Of a DNA stretch of 64,000 nt, positions 33,826-43,088 are shown one piece after another. Under the pieces are notes generated by a model that worked only from the letters and a program-made list of their open reading frames with translations, was not told where the DNA came from and did no database searches. The first letter of the stretch is position 1. The number at the start of each line of letters is the position of its first letter. Both the position numbers and the translations under genes were made by a program. Source of the stretch: Bacteroidetes bacterium GWF2_38_335 (GTDB lineage: Bacteria; Bacteroidota; Bacteroidia; Bacteroidales; GWF2-38-335); contig MEOH01000015.1 of the NCBI GenBank assembly GCA_001769535.1, positions 48,045 through 112,044 of the forward strand. The letters are read 5' to 3'.

Positions 33826-36800
33826 ATGATGAAAAACCTTATCCTTTTTATTGCCATCGTTCTGACAGTATCCGTTTCTGCTCAGGTTCTTACCGGATCT
33901 GCAGCAAAAAGCAAACTGTCCGGAGCAAAAACAATCAGGTATAACCAGTTTTCTGCTGTCCCTGATTTTGTTCAATTTACCGATGACTTCTCTTTAATGA
34001 AAACCGATTTTGAAAAATGGATGTCTGCCTTTTTCGAAACCCCGGGGTTTTCTTTCTTGCCCTTTCGCACCGAAAAAACAAACTCGGGCGAGGAACATAT
34101 CAGATACCGAACATATTACAACAATATTCCCGTGGAATTTTCCACCTGCATTGTGCATCTGAAGGATGGGAAAATCAAATCGGTAAACGGATCGGTTCCC
34201 GAAAAAATAAATGTACCCACCACTCCTCAGATGTCTGAAGAACTTGCACTGGGTATGGCACTCGACCACATTGGGGCTGAAATATACAAATGGCAGCTGC
34301 CCGGTGAGGAAAATCAATTGAAAAACCAACTGAAAAAGGACAATGCAACATATTTTCCAAAGGGTGAGCTGGTGATTTTTCCAAAAAACGGTAGTTTTGA
34401 TTCGGGTGAATTCATTCTCGCCTGGAAATTCAGGATCTATGCCCACAAACCAATCAGCCATGCCGATTATTATATCGATGCATCAAACGGAGCATTGCTC
34501 CATACAAATAAAATATTGCATAATGCAGATGTTACAGCTACTGCCCAAACCGTTTATTCCGGTGCACAGCAAATTGTCACCGACAGCTACAGCGGTTCTT
34601 ACAGACTTCGTGAATCTGGCAGGGGAGACGGAATTGAAACTTACGATATGAACATGCAGACTGATTACGGAAGTGCCGTAGATTTTACCGATGCCGATAA
34701 TAACTGGAACAACATCAATGCCGAGTTGGATGAATATGCCACTGACGCGCATTTTGCTGCTGAAAAAACCTATGATTACTATTATCAGAAATATGGCCGC
34801 AACAGTATTGACAATTCTGGCTTTGCCCTGCTCAGTTACATTCATTTCAACCTTACCGAACTTGGCTACCCCGATAACACCAATGCTTTTTGGGACGGTT
34901 ACCGCATGAGTTACGGCGATGGAAATACAACCTATTCTCCGCTTACCACCATTGATATTTGTGGACATGAAATCTCTCATGGTCTGACCTCCTTTACAGC
35001 AAACCTTGAATACAGCTATGAATCAGGCGCCCTGAATGAGGCTTTTAGTGATATTTTTGGCACCAGTATTGAATTATTTGCCACTCCGGCTACCGGTGAC
35101 TGGCTCATTGGCGAAGACATTGGAGCCTCTTTCCGATCCATGAGCAACCCCAATGCCCATGGCCAACCCGACACTTATCTGGGTGATTATTGGGAAACCG
35201 GATCAGGTGATAACGGTGGCGTTCATACAAACTCAGGTGTGCTCAATTATTGGTATTACCTGCTTGTAAACGGCGGATCAGGAACAAACGATAACGGAGA
35301 TGCATTCAATGTTACAGGTATTGGTCTGGATGATGCCGGAGCAATCACTTACAGAATGCTGACTGTTTACCTGACCGAAACATCCCAATATGAAGAAGCC
35401 CGCTTTTATGCTATCCAATCGGCTATCGACCTTTTCGGAGAATGTACCGATGAAGTGGGAGCTGTTACCAATGCCATGCATGCCGTTGGACTTGGTAATG
35501 CTTATGTTCCCTATGTACTTGCTGATTTCGAAGCTGATCTGACAACCTCCTGCTCTGCTCCGTTTACCGTAACTTTTTCTAATATGTCGGTTAACGGGAC
35601 TTCCTTTACATGGAACTTTGGCGACGGAGGAACCAGCACAGCAATAAGTCCTTCGCATACTTACACCGGATACGGAACCTACAATGTTGTGCTTAGTGCT
35701 GACGGCGGTGCTTGCGGTGCAGATTCTGAAACAAAATCATCATACATTGTAGTTGACTCTGAACTTGATTGTATCGTTATTCTTCCCGGATCAGGCACAG
35801 CAATTTCACAAACTGCCTGTTCAGGTTTGCTTTATGACAATGGTGGCCCATCGGGCAATTATGCCGACAATGCTGATGTGACCATAACCATCGCTCCTCC
35901 AGGTGCAAGCTCGGTGACACTCGTCTTTAACTCATTCGATGTGGAAGCCGGAAGTGGCTCAACCTGCGATTATGATTATGTGAGTATTTTCGACGGACCA
36001 AACACTTCATCAACTCTTATTGGAAGTTACTGCAATACCACAGGCAGTCCGGGAACCATTACATCAACCGGCGGCTCCATTACCATTCTACACCATGCCG
36101 ACCCGGGAGTAAACGGCGCAGGCTTTGAGATTGACTGGCAGTGTGCAACCCCCTCGGCACCCCCGGCAGCAAATTTTTCTGCAGATGTGACTGAAACCTG
36201 CACCGGAGTGGTTAATTTCCATGATATGTCAACCAACGCTCCGAATGATTGGGATTGGGATTTTGGCGACGGAACAAGCTCAACCTTCCAAAACCCCATG
36301 CATGTTTACACTACCAACGGAATCTTTACAGTCAGCCTTACTTCATCCAATACATATGGAAGCAATACACATGTTGAAACCAATTATATTATTGTAAATA
36401 TGCCTGATGCACCTGTTGCTTCAGGTGACAGCATTTGTGAAGGCGAAACAGCCATTTTAACTGCATCCGGCGACGGAACCATAAATTGGTATAATGCTGC
36501 TACAGGTGGTACATTGCTGTTTTCAGGAAATACATACAATACCCCTGCACTTACTGTCACTACAACTTACTGGGCTGAGGACAACCTTACTTCTGAAGTT
36601 GAATTCGTGGGTGAAACAAACAGTACCGGCGGCGGTGGATTTTTCGGAAATGTATCCTATATCCATTACCTTGTTTTTGACTGTACAGCCGAATGCAATC
36701 TGGTTTCAGTGGAAGTAAATGCTGATGGTGCGGGAGTACGTGATATAGCCCTCAGATCAAGTACAGGAACCATTCTGGCTCAGAAATCTGTTGACATACC

Positions 36801-37329
36801 TTCGGGTGTCAGCCGCGTTAACCTTGACTTTGACATTCCTGTCCAAAATGACCTTCAACTCGTTGGACTGGGTGCACCAAATCTCTGGAGAAATAATACC
36901 GACGCCACACTTTCTTATCCTTACACATTGGCAGGAAAAATCAGCATTACCAACAGCAGTGCTTCAACAGGCCCAACCAATTATTACTATTATTTCTATG
37001 ACTGGGAAGTAATTGATCCTGTTTGCACCAGCCCAAGAACTCCAGCCGAAGTATTTGTGGATGATTGCATCAGCGTTTCTGAAAATGAATTGTTTGAAGT
37101 ATCCCTCTACCCTAATCCCGCCGGTTCAATGGTTAATATTTCCACCGGAAATTACACCGGAACTGTAATTGTGGAAATATTCTCGGCAGACGGAAAACTA
37201 TTATATTCATGCAAATCAGCAAAAAATGAATTTTCCATTGATACTGATTTATGGAGTGCCGGAATGTATCATTGCAAAATAGCATCAGATAAAGGAATTA
37301 CCAATAAAAAACTAATAATAGAAAAATAG
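33826..37329 (+). CDS. T9SS-exported M4 (thermolysin-like) metalloprotease with PKD and CUB-like domains
   Basis: A 1167-residue secreted zinc protease. Signal peptide about 1-20; propeptide (FTP/PepSY type) about 30-235; M4 catalytic domain about 240-560 with His381-Glu-x2-His385 in DICGHEISHGL and third ligand Glu405 in GALNEAFSDIFG. Then PKD about 566-640 (FTWNFGDGGTS), CUB-like about 661-775 (CDYDYVSIFDGPN), PKD about 780-860 (WDWDFGDGTSS), an Ig-like part, and a C-terminal T9SS type-A sorting domain from about 1085 (VSLYPNPAGSMVNIS). It should be cleaved and attached to or released from the cell surface and degrade proteins. The next gene starts 3 bases after its stop. Confidence 0.93.
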   Translation: MMKNLILFIAIVLTVSVSAQVLTGSAAKSKLSGAKTIRYNQFSAVPDFVQFTDDFSLMKTDFEKWMSAFFETPGFSFLPFRTEKTNSGEEHIRYRTYYNNIPVEFSTCIVHLKDGKIKSVNGSVPEKINVPTTPQMSEELALGMALDHIGAEIYKWQLPGEENQLKNQLKKDNATYFPKGELVIFPKNGSFDSGEFILAWKFRIYAHKPISHADYYIDASNGALLHTNKILHNADVTATAQTVYSGAQQIVTDSYSGSYRLRESGRGDGIETYDMNMQTDYGSAVDFTDADNNWNNINAELDEYATDAHFAAEKTYDYYYQKYGRNSIDNSGFALLSYIHFNLTELGYPDNTNAFWDGYRMSYGDGNTTYSPLTTIDICGHEISHGLTSFTANLEYSYESGALNEAFSDIFGTSIELFATPATGDWLIGEDIGASFRSMSNPNAHGQPDTYLGDYWETGSGDNGGVHTNSGVLNYWYYLLVNGGSGTNDNGDAFNVTGIGLDDAGAITYRMLTVYLTETSQYEEARFYAIQSAIDLFGECTDEVGAVTNAMHAVGLGNAYVPYVLADFEADLTTSCSAPFTVTFSNMSVNGTSFTWNFGDGGTSTAISPSHTYTGYGTYNVVLSADGGACGADSETKSSYIVVDSELDCIVILPGSGTAISQTACSGLLYDNGGPSGNYADNADVTITIAPPGASSVTLVFNSFDVEAGSGSTCDYDYVSIFDGPNTSSTLIGSYCNTTGSPGTITSTGGSITILHHADPGVNGAGFEIDWQCATPSAPPAANFSADVTETCTGVVNFHDMSTNAPNDWDWDFGDGTSSTFQNPMHVYTTNGIFTVSLTSSNTYGSNTHVETNYIIVNMPDAPVASGDSICEGETAILTASGDGTINWYNAATGGTLLFSGNTYNTPALTVTTTYWAEDNLTSEVEFVGETNSTGGGGFFGNVSYIHYLVFDCTAECNLVSVEVNADGAGVRDIALRSSTGTILAQKSVDIPSGVSRVNLDFDIPVQNDLQLVGLGAPNLWRNNTDATLSYPYTLAGKISITNSSASTGPTNYYYYFYDWEVIDPVCTSPRTPAEVFVDDCISVSENELFEVSLYPNPAGSMVNISTGNYTGTVIVEIFSADGKLLYSCKSAKNEFSIDTDLWSAGMYHCKIASDKGITNKKLIIEK

Positions 37330-37332
37330 AAA

Positions 37333-39045
37333 ATGAAAAAAGTATTATTTTTAATTGCAGGTGCTGTTATAATTTTGGCTTCCTGCAACGAAGAAAAAAA
37401 GGAAACTGAAAAATCAAAATCCGAGAAAAACATGGAAAAGGAACTCTCAGCATTTATTGATAAGCTGGTTGCTGAAATTAAGCCACTGGAGACTGAATTG
37501 TCTGAAGCCTCTTTTGCCGCTGCAGTGAGCGGTAAGGATGAAGATTATGAAAAATCTGCCCAGCTCGAAATCAAATACCGCCTGATTTATACAGATAAAA
37601 AAAGGTTCGAAGAACTGAAAAACATCAAGGAGAACGGGAATATTAAAGATGAACTCTTAAAAAGACAATTGGAGAATCTTTATAATGATTTTCTTTCCAT
37701 GCAGATCGACGAGGAAAAAATGCAGAAAATGGTCATGCTGGCCAACGAAGTTGATAAGAAATTCTCCAATTTCAGAACTACAGTTGACGGCAAAAAACTC
37801 ACCGACAATGAGGTTGAAGATATATTAAGGACCTCTGCCGATAATAAAAAGCTCGAAAAAACTTGGACTGCATGCAAAGATATTGGTCCGGTTGTTTCTG
37901 AAGACGTAAAAACTCTTGTTAAGATGCGAAACGAAGTTGCCAAAGACCTCGGATTCAACAATTACCACGAAATGTCACTTAAGCTTGGAGATCAGGATCC
38001 CCAGGAAATCAGCAAACTGTTTGATGAGCTTGACAACCTTACCCGTGATGCCTATATTGCTCAAAAAAAGGAAATAGACTCGGTTCTTGCGGCAAAATAC
38101 AAACTGAAACCCGAAGAATTGAAACCCTGGCATTATCAAAACAGATTTTTCCAGGAAGCACCTCAGATTTACAAGGTCGATCTGGATAAATATTACGCCA
38201 AAAAGGATATCGTTGCTCTTATCAAAGATTACTTTGAATCAATCGGACTGCCCATTGCCGACCTTATTGAAAAAAGCGACCTGTTTGAAAAACCGGGCAA
38301 AAACCAGCATGCTTTCTGCTCCGATTTCAACCGCGAAGGTGATGTTAGGGTACTTTGCAATGTGAAACCAAACAATTATTGGATGAACACTATGCTGCAT
38401 GAATATGGTCACGCAGTGTACGATAAATTTAATGACCGTGATCTGGCATTCTTACTTCGTTCTCCTGCCCACGCATTTACAACCGAAGCTATTGCCATGT
38501 TGTTCGGAAGGTTTTCGGCAAATGCACAATGGATTCAGGATATGACCGGCATCAATGATGAAGAAAAGACAAAAATTGCAGAAGATGCTTTTAAAACACT
38601 CCGACTGGAACAATTGGTTTTCAGCCGTTGGGCTCAGGTCATGTACAGATTCGAAAAAGCAATGTACGAAAATCCCGATCAGGATCTGAACGCGTTGTGG
38701 TGGAATTTGGTTGAAAAATACCAGATGGTTAAAAAACCCGAAGGAAGGGATATGCCCGATTGGGCAACTAAAACCCATATTGCCAGCACTCCTTGTTACT
38801 ATCATAACTATCTTATGGGTGAACTTCTTGCCTCACAATTGTATTACAAAATCGTGAAGGATGTGATTAAATCTGATGATTACTCACTGCAAAGCTTTAA
38901 AGGCAATACCGAAGTGGGAAAATTCCTTACCGAAAATGTGTTTAAACCAGGTAACCGCTGGTATTGGAACGACATGATTGAGAAAGCCACCGGCGAAAAA
39001 CTGACTGCTAAATATTACGCAAAACAGTTTGTGGGAGGCAAATAG
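37333..39045 (+). CDS. M2/M3-like zinc metallopeptidase lipoprotein
   Basis: A 570-residue lipoprotein peptidase. Signal MKKVLFLIAGAVIILASC, then a Glu/Lys-rich linker. The zinc motif HExxH is His356-Glu357-Tyr-Gly-His360 in MLHEYGHAVYD, with Glu385 of FTTEAIAMLFGR as third ligand. The spacing and RDLAFLLRSPAHAF resemble the angiotensin-converting-enzyme (M2) and oligopeptidase (M3) clan; I cannot decide between them. It begins 3 bases after the M4 protease gene and so is cotranscribed, suggesting that it trims the peptides the protease makes. Confidence 0.85.
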   Translation: MKKVLFLIAGAVIILASCNEEKKETEKSKSEKNMEKELSAFIDKLVAEIKPLETELSEASFAAAVSGKDEDYEKSAQLEIKYRLIYTDKKRFEELKNIKENGNIKDELLKRQLENLYNDFLSMQIDEEKMQKMVMLANEVDKKFSNFRTTVDGKKLTDNEVEDILRTSADNKKLEKTWTACKDIGPVVSEDVKTLVKMRNEVAKDLGFNNYHEMSLKLGDQDPQEISKLFDELDNLTRDAYIAQKKEIDSVLAAKYKLKPEELKPWHYQNRFFQEAPQIYKVDLDKYYAKKDIVALIKDYFESIGLPIADLIEKSDLFEKPGKNQHAFCSDFNREGDVRVLCNVKPNNYWMNTMLHEYGHAVYDKFNDRDLAFLLRSPAHAFTTEAIAMLFGRFSANAQWIQDMTGINDEEKTKIAEDAFKTLRLEQLVFSRWAQVMYRFEKAMYENPDQDLNALWWNLVEKYQMVKKPEGRDMPDWATKTHIASTPCYYHNYLMGELLASQLYYKIVKDVIKSDDYSLQSFKGNTEVGKFLTENVFKPGNRWYWNDMIEKATGEKLTAKYYAKQFVGGK

Positions 39046-39079
39046 GATCTAAGTCGGATCTTGTTTTCATCAAACTTTC

Positions 39080-39125
39080 ATTCGCGCATTAGCAGCTAAA
39101 AATTTATTGCTGCTAATGCGCGAAT
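39080..39125. repeat. Perfect 17-bp hairpin related to the 57.4-kb repeat
   Basis: ATTCGCGCATTAGCAGC (39080-39096) and GCTGCTAATGCGCGAAT (39109-39125) are exact complements around a 12-base loop. The ATTCGCGCATT arm is shared with the ends of the element at 57389-57523. It can terminate transcription after the peptidase gene, though a T tract is short. Confidence 0.7.
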
Positions 39126-39208
39126 TGTTTTTAAACTATCACAGCTATTATTTTATATTATTCAGACAATCCTGATAACTTTTCATTTCATTTTAGTTTT
39201 CATTTCAT

Positions 39209-39216
39209 TACATTTG
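39209..39216 (+). promoter_or_regulatory. Candidate promoter of the sensor-kinase operon
   Basis: TACATTTG is a perfect -7 box, 16 bases before the ATG, implying a very short leader. No clear -33 box. Confidence 0.45.
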
Positions 39217-39232
39217 TACATCTGTATTTGAA

Positions 39233-42200
39233 ATGATAAAACTGATAATTCCTCTGGTCGTCTTTGTTTGCGGATTGATTTTTTCACTATCCGCCCAAAA
39301 ATACAATTTCAGAAACTATTCGGTTACCGAAGGCCTTTCCCAATCACAGATTTTTACCATGTGCGAAGATCATCAGGGATATCTATGGTTTGGTTCTCAA
39401 GGGGGCGGATTGATTCGTTTTGACGGATATAAATTCACCATTTACAGCGAGGAAGATGGCCTTCCCAATAATTTTATTCGCTGTATTTTCAGGGATAACA
39501 ATAATATTTTATGGATTGGCACCGAAGAGGGTATTGCTACTTTCGACGGATTGAAATTCACTCTTTTTAATCCGAAAAATGGTCCGGGCACAACAATCGT
39601 CCGCACAATATTTATGGATAAAAAAGGCCGTTATTGGTTCGGAACTGAGGGCTCGGGATTGTTTTTATGGTCGGGGAATAAAATGCAGCATTTTACCACT
39701 GATAACGGTTTGAGTCACAATATTGTTTTTTCTGTTAACGAAGATAAATCCGGGAAAATCTGGATTGGCACCCAGGATGGAGCATGTTCTTACGACGGGA
39801 AAAATCTGAAACGATACAGCAGAAAAGACGGATTGGCCAACAATGTGATAAGGCATATCACACGCGACAAGCAGGGAAACCTCTGGTTTTCAACCTATGG
39901 CGGCGGAATTACCCGTTATGATTATAAGGAATTCACTACTTTTACTGTAAAAGATGGTTTGTGCAATAATACCGTTTTTTGCGTTTTCTGTGATGAAGAT
40001 GGCGATTTGTGGATTGGCACTGCCATTGGTGTATCCCGCTTCGACGGAGAAAAATTTTATACTTATGACGAATCAACAGGTTTGGCCAGCAACGTGGTGG
40101 TGGATATCATCCGTGATTCTTGGGGAAACCTGTGGTTTGGCACTTCCGGGGGTGGTGTGAGCAAACTTGATAATGAAAGGTTTGTCCATTTTACCCAGAG
40201 CGAAAACATGGGTAAATGGGTTTTTGCTGTGGGACTTGATCACGAAGGGGCTTCCTGGTTTGGCACTTCCCTGGGCGGCGTTACCCGTTATGACGGAAAA
40301 ACTTACGAGTTGCTAAGGGGAAACCAGGGCTTTACTCCCACAAAAATCAGGGCAATTTATTCTGCCCGCGACAGCTCCCTGTGGTTTGGGACAACCAATG
40401 ACGGGCTTATTCAATATCGGGAAAAATCGGTGCGTAAGTTTACAAAATCCGACGGGTTAAAAACAAATTTCATTGTGTCCTTTGCCGAAGACAGCGCAGG
40501 TTTTCTCTGGTTTGCAAGTCTGGATGCCGGTGTGGGATATTACAATCCAAAAACCAGGTTGTTCAGGAGTTTTAAAACAGACGACGGCATTGCCGAAAAC
40601 CGTGTTTATGCTATAGCTACAGATAAATATGGGAATATTTGGGCCGGGACCTCCGGAGGTGGTGTAAATAAAATCATCCCCTCGGGCTTTGATTCAATCC
40701 CACCACAGATTTTCAGATTTACCAAAAATGAAGGCCTTTCGAGCAACACCATCCGATCAATCATCTGCGATACCATGGGAAATGTGTTTTTTGGGACTGC
40801 CGGGGGCGGACTGAATATTTACAACGGGGAAAAATTTCTGGAAATAACCAAAAAGGACGGACTGTCTTCAAACAATATCTATACCCTGGTTTTTGACTGG
40901 GTAAATAATTTATGGGTGGGGACTGAGCGCGGACTGGATAAAATTACTTTTAACGAAAAACTGGAAATTGTCAGGATAAAGCATTATGGCCGAAATGAAG
41001 GTTTTACCGGGGTAGAGAACTGTCGCAATGCAGTAGCAGTCGATTCCATAGGAAATATATGGTTTGGCACTGTGAGCGGCGCCACCCGTTATGATCCCAG
41101 AGAAGATTTTCCCAATAATGTGGCACCAAAAACAAGAATCACAAAAATAAAATTGTTTTTTGACAACATCCTGGAAACCGGCTTTGTGTCCGAAATTAAC
41201 TCTAAAACTTTTTTGCCTGATAACCTGGAGTTGCCCTATGATCAGAATCATATTTCCTTTGAATTTACCGGAATTTGCCAGCGAAACCCTGATGCTGTAA
41301 GGTATAAATGGATACTTGAAGGTCTGGACCGCGACTGGAGTCCGGTACTCGACCAACGTGAAGCTACTTATTCAAACATTCCGCCAGGAACCTATACCTT
41401 TAAACTTTTAGCATGTAACGAAGACGGGATCTGGAACGAACAACCGGTGACTTTTACATTTACCATTCTGCATCCATACTGGCAGGCATTGTGGTTCAGG
41501 CTAACCATCGGACTGGTAGCTTTTGCTTTTGTTGTGGTGATTTTTCTGCTTATCTTTTACAGCATCCGCAAGAAAAATATCAAAGAAAAGGAAAGATTGA
41601 AAATGGAGAAAAATATTCTGGAACTTGAGCAGGAAGCAGCACGTCTTCAGATGAACCCACACTTCATTTTCAACTCACTTAACTCTATTCAGGGTTTTAT
41701 TGCTGTCAATGACCAGTTTCAGGCAAAAAGATATCTGGCAAAATTTGCCAGATTGATGCGCCTGATCCTCGAAAATGCCCGCGAAGAATTTATTCCGCTT
41801 GCAAACGAGATAGAAATACTTTCAAATTATCTTGATCTGGAAAAACTAAGTACCAATAATAAATTTGAATATACTATTGAAGTTGCAGAAAGCGCTGATC
41901 CAGAAATGATTGAAATTCCACCGATGATGATACAGCCCTTCGTTGAAAATGCTATCATTCATGGAATCAAGAAAAAAGAGGGAAATGGAAATATCTCATT
42001 GCACTTTTTAGCTAAAGATGGCCTGCTTGAATGTACTATAAAAGATGATGGAGTAGGTCGTGCCAAAGCCGCTGAAACAACAACAAATGCAAAGCATAAA
42101 TCATCGGGAATGTCTGTGACGCGAAAACGTTTGGAACAACTAAGACGCAGCAAGGATGATATGGCTGGAATTGAAGTTTTTGACCTGAAGAATGATGAGG

Positions 42201-42253
42201 GAATTGCATTCGGGACAAAAGTGGTTGTAAAAATACCCTTTGTAACAGATTAA
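39233..42253 (+). CDS. Propeller-type (Reg_prop) sensor histidine kinase, LytS-like
   Basis: A 1006-residue inner-membrane sensor. Signal peptide about 1-22. Two-component-regulator propeller repeats run to about residue 640 (the motif G(L/I)S-x-N-x-(I/V), LWFG(T/S), as in DHQGYLWFGSQGGGLIRFDG), forming beta-propellers outside the membrane. A Y_Y_Y-type domain follows at about 675-765, one membrane helix about 768-795, and a His-kinase domain with phospho-acceptor His810 in QMNPHFIFNSLNSIQGFI and ATPase motifs ENAIIHG and DDGVGR. There is no receiver domain, unlike hybrid systems in polysaccharide use. The partner regulator is 21 bases downstream. Confidence 0.93.
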   Translation: MIKLIIPLVVFVCGLIFSLSAQKYNFRNYSVTEGLSQSQIFTMCEDHQGYLWFGSQGGGLIRFDGYKFTIYSEEDGLPNNFIRCIFRDNNNILWIGTEEGIATFDGLKFTLFNPKNGPGTTIVRTIFMDKKGRYWFGTEGSGLFLWSGNKMQHFTTDNGLSHNIVFSVNEDKSGKIWIGTQDGACSYDGKNLKRYSRKDGLANNVIRHITRDKQGNLWFSTYGGGITRYDYKEFTTFTVKDGLCNNTVFCVFCDEDGDLWIGTAIGVSRFDGEKFYTYDESTGLASNVVVDIIRDSWGNLWFGTSGGGVSKLDNERFVHFTQSENMGKWVFAVGLDHEGASWFGTSLGGVTRYDGKTYELLRGNQGFTPTKIRAIYSARDSSLWFGTTNDGLIQYREKSVRKFTKSDGLKTNFIVSFAEDSAGFLWFASLDAGVGYYNPKTRLFRSFKTDDGIAENRVYAIATDKYGNIWAGTSGGGVNKIIPSGFDSIPPQIFRFTKNEGLSSNTIRSIICDTMGNVFFGTAGGGLNIYNGEKFLEITKKDGLSSNNIYTLVFDWVNNLWVGTERGLDKITFNEKLEIVRIKHYGRNEGFTGVENCRNAVAVDSIGNIWFGTVSGATRYDPREDFPNNVAPKTRITKIKLFFDNILETGFVSEINSKTFLPDNLELPYDQNHISFEFTGICQRNPDAVRYKWILEGLDRDWSPVLDQREATYSNIPPGTYTFKLLACNEDGIWNEQPVTFTFTILHPYWQALWFRLTIGLVAFAFVVVIFLLIFYSIRKKNIKEKERLKMEKNILELEQEAARLQMNPHFIFNSLNSIQGFIAVNDQFQAKRYLAKFARLMRLILENAREEFIPLANEIEILSNYLDLEKLSTNNKFEYTIEVAESADPEMIEIPPMMIQPFVENAIIHGIKKKEGNGNISLHFLAKDGLLECTIKDDGVGRAKAAETTTNAKHKSSGMSVTRKRLEQLRRSKDDMAGIEVFDLKNDEGIAFGTKVVVKIPFVTD

Positions 42254-42274
42254 TAATAAATTATACTTAAGAAT

Positions 42275-43021
42275 ATGATAAAAGCTGTTATCATTGACGA
42301 CATAGACAATTCAAGGCTAACGCTCAAACACGACCTGGAGGAGTATTGCAGAGGAATTCAGATTGTTGGAGAAGCCGACAGTGTTGAATCGGGTATTAAA
42401 GCCATTCAAAAATTTAATCCCGATGTGGTTTTTCTCGATATACAAATGGGCGATGGTACCGGCTTTGATATCCTTGAACGGATTGGACAATTTAATTTTC
42501 AGGTTATTTTCACTACAGCCCTTGACGCATACGGGATCAAAGCCATTAAGTTTTCAGCACTTGATTATCTGCTAAAACCCATTGACCCCGATGAACTGAT
42601 TGCAGCAGTTGAAAAACTTCAGAAAAAAGACGCGTCTGTTTCCATTAAAGACAATATCAGTTTGTTACTCGAAAATATCCGTGAAAACAAATCAGGAAAC
42701 AAAAGAATTGCTCTGAACAGTGCCGACAGGGTACACATGGTGTTTGTAAGCGACATTATCAGGTGCGAATCCCAGGGAAGCTATACAATTTTTTACCTGA
42801 AAAGTAAAGAACAGATAGTCGTTACGCGCAATCTTAAGGAATATGAAATGATGCTCGAAGAATTCTCCTTTATCAGGATTCACCATTCACACCTCATCAA
42901 TTTTAATTTCATGAAGGAATTTGTGAAAAAAGATGGCGGATACGCTATTATGACCGATGGTTCACAGGTTCCGGTCTCATTCAGAAAAAAAGACAGGTTG
43001 ATTAAAATGATGGGGACTTGA
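42275..43021 (+). CDS. LytTR-family response regulator
   Basis: A 248-residue regulator, cognate of the upstream kinase. The receiver domain (about 1-120) has Asp8/Asp9 in VIIDD, the phosphorylated Asp55 in DVVFLDIQMGDG, the conserved Thr in TTALDAYG and Lys in LLKPIDP. The C-terminal LytTR DNA-binding domain covers about 140-245 (VSDIIRCESQGSYTIFYL, SFIRIHHSHLINFNF). Target genes are not marked by a visible operator; the neighbouring protease and secreted-protein genes are candidates. Confidence 0.93.
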   Translation: MIKAVIIDDIDNSRLTLKHDLEEYCRGIQIVGEADSVESGIKAIQKFNPDVVFLDIQMGDGTGFDILERIGQFNFQVIFTTALDAYGIKAIKFSALDYLLKPIDPDELIAAVEKLQKKDASVSIKDNISLLLENIRENKSGNKRIALNSADRVHMVFVSDIIRCESQGSYTIFYLKSKEQIVVTRNLKEYEMMLEEFSFIRIHHSHLINFNFMKEFVKKDGGYAIMTDGSQVPVSFRKKDRLIKMMGT

Positions 43022-43088
43022 TTTTTTTCTTTTGTAAAAAAGGTTTATATTTACTGGTGAAATAGCTGCTGAACCAAAAAAATATAAA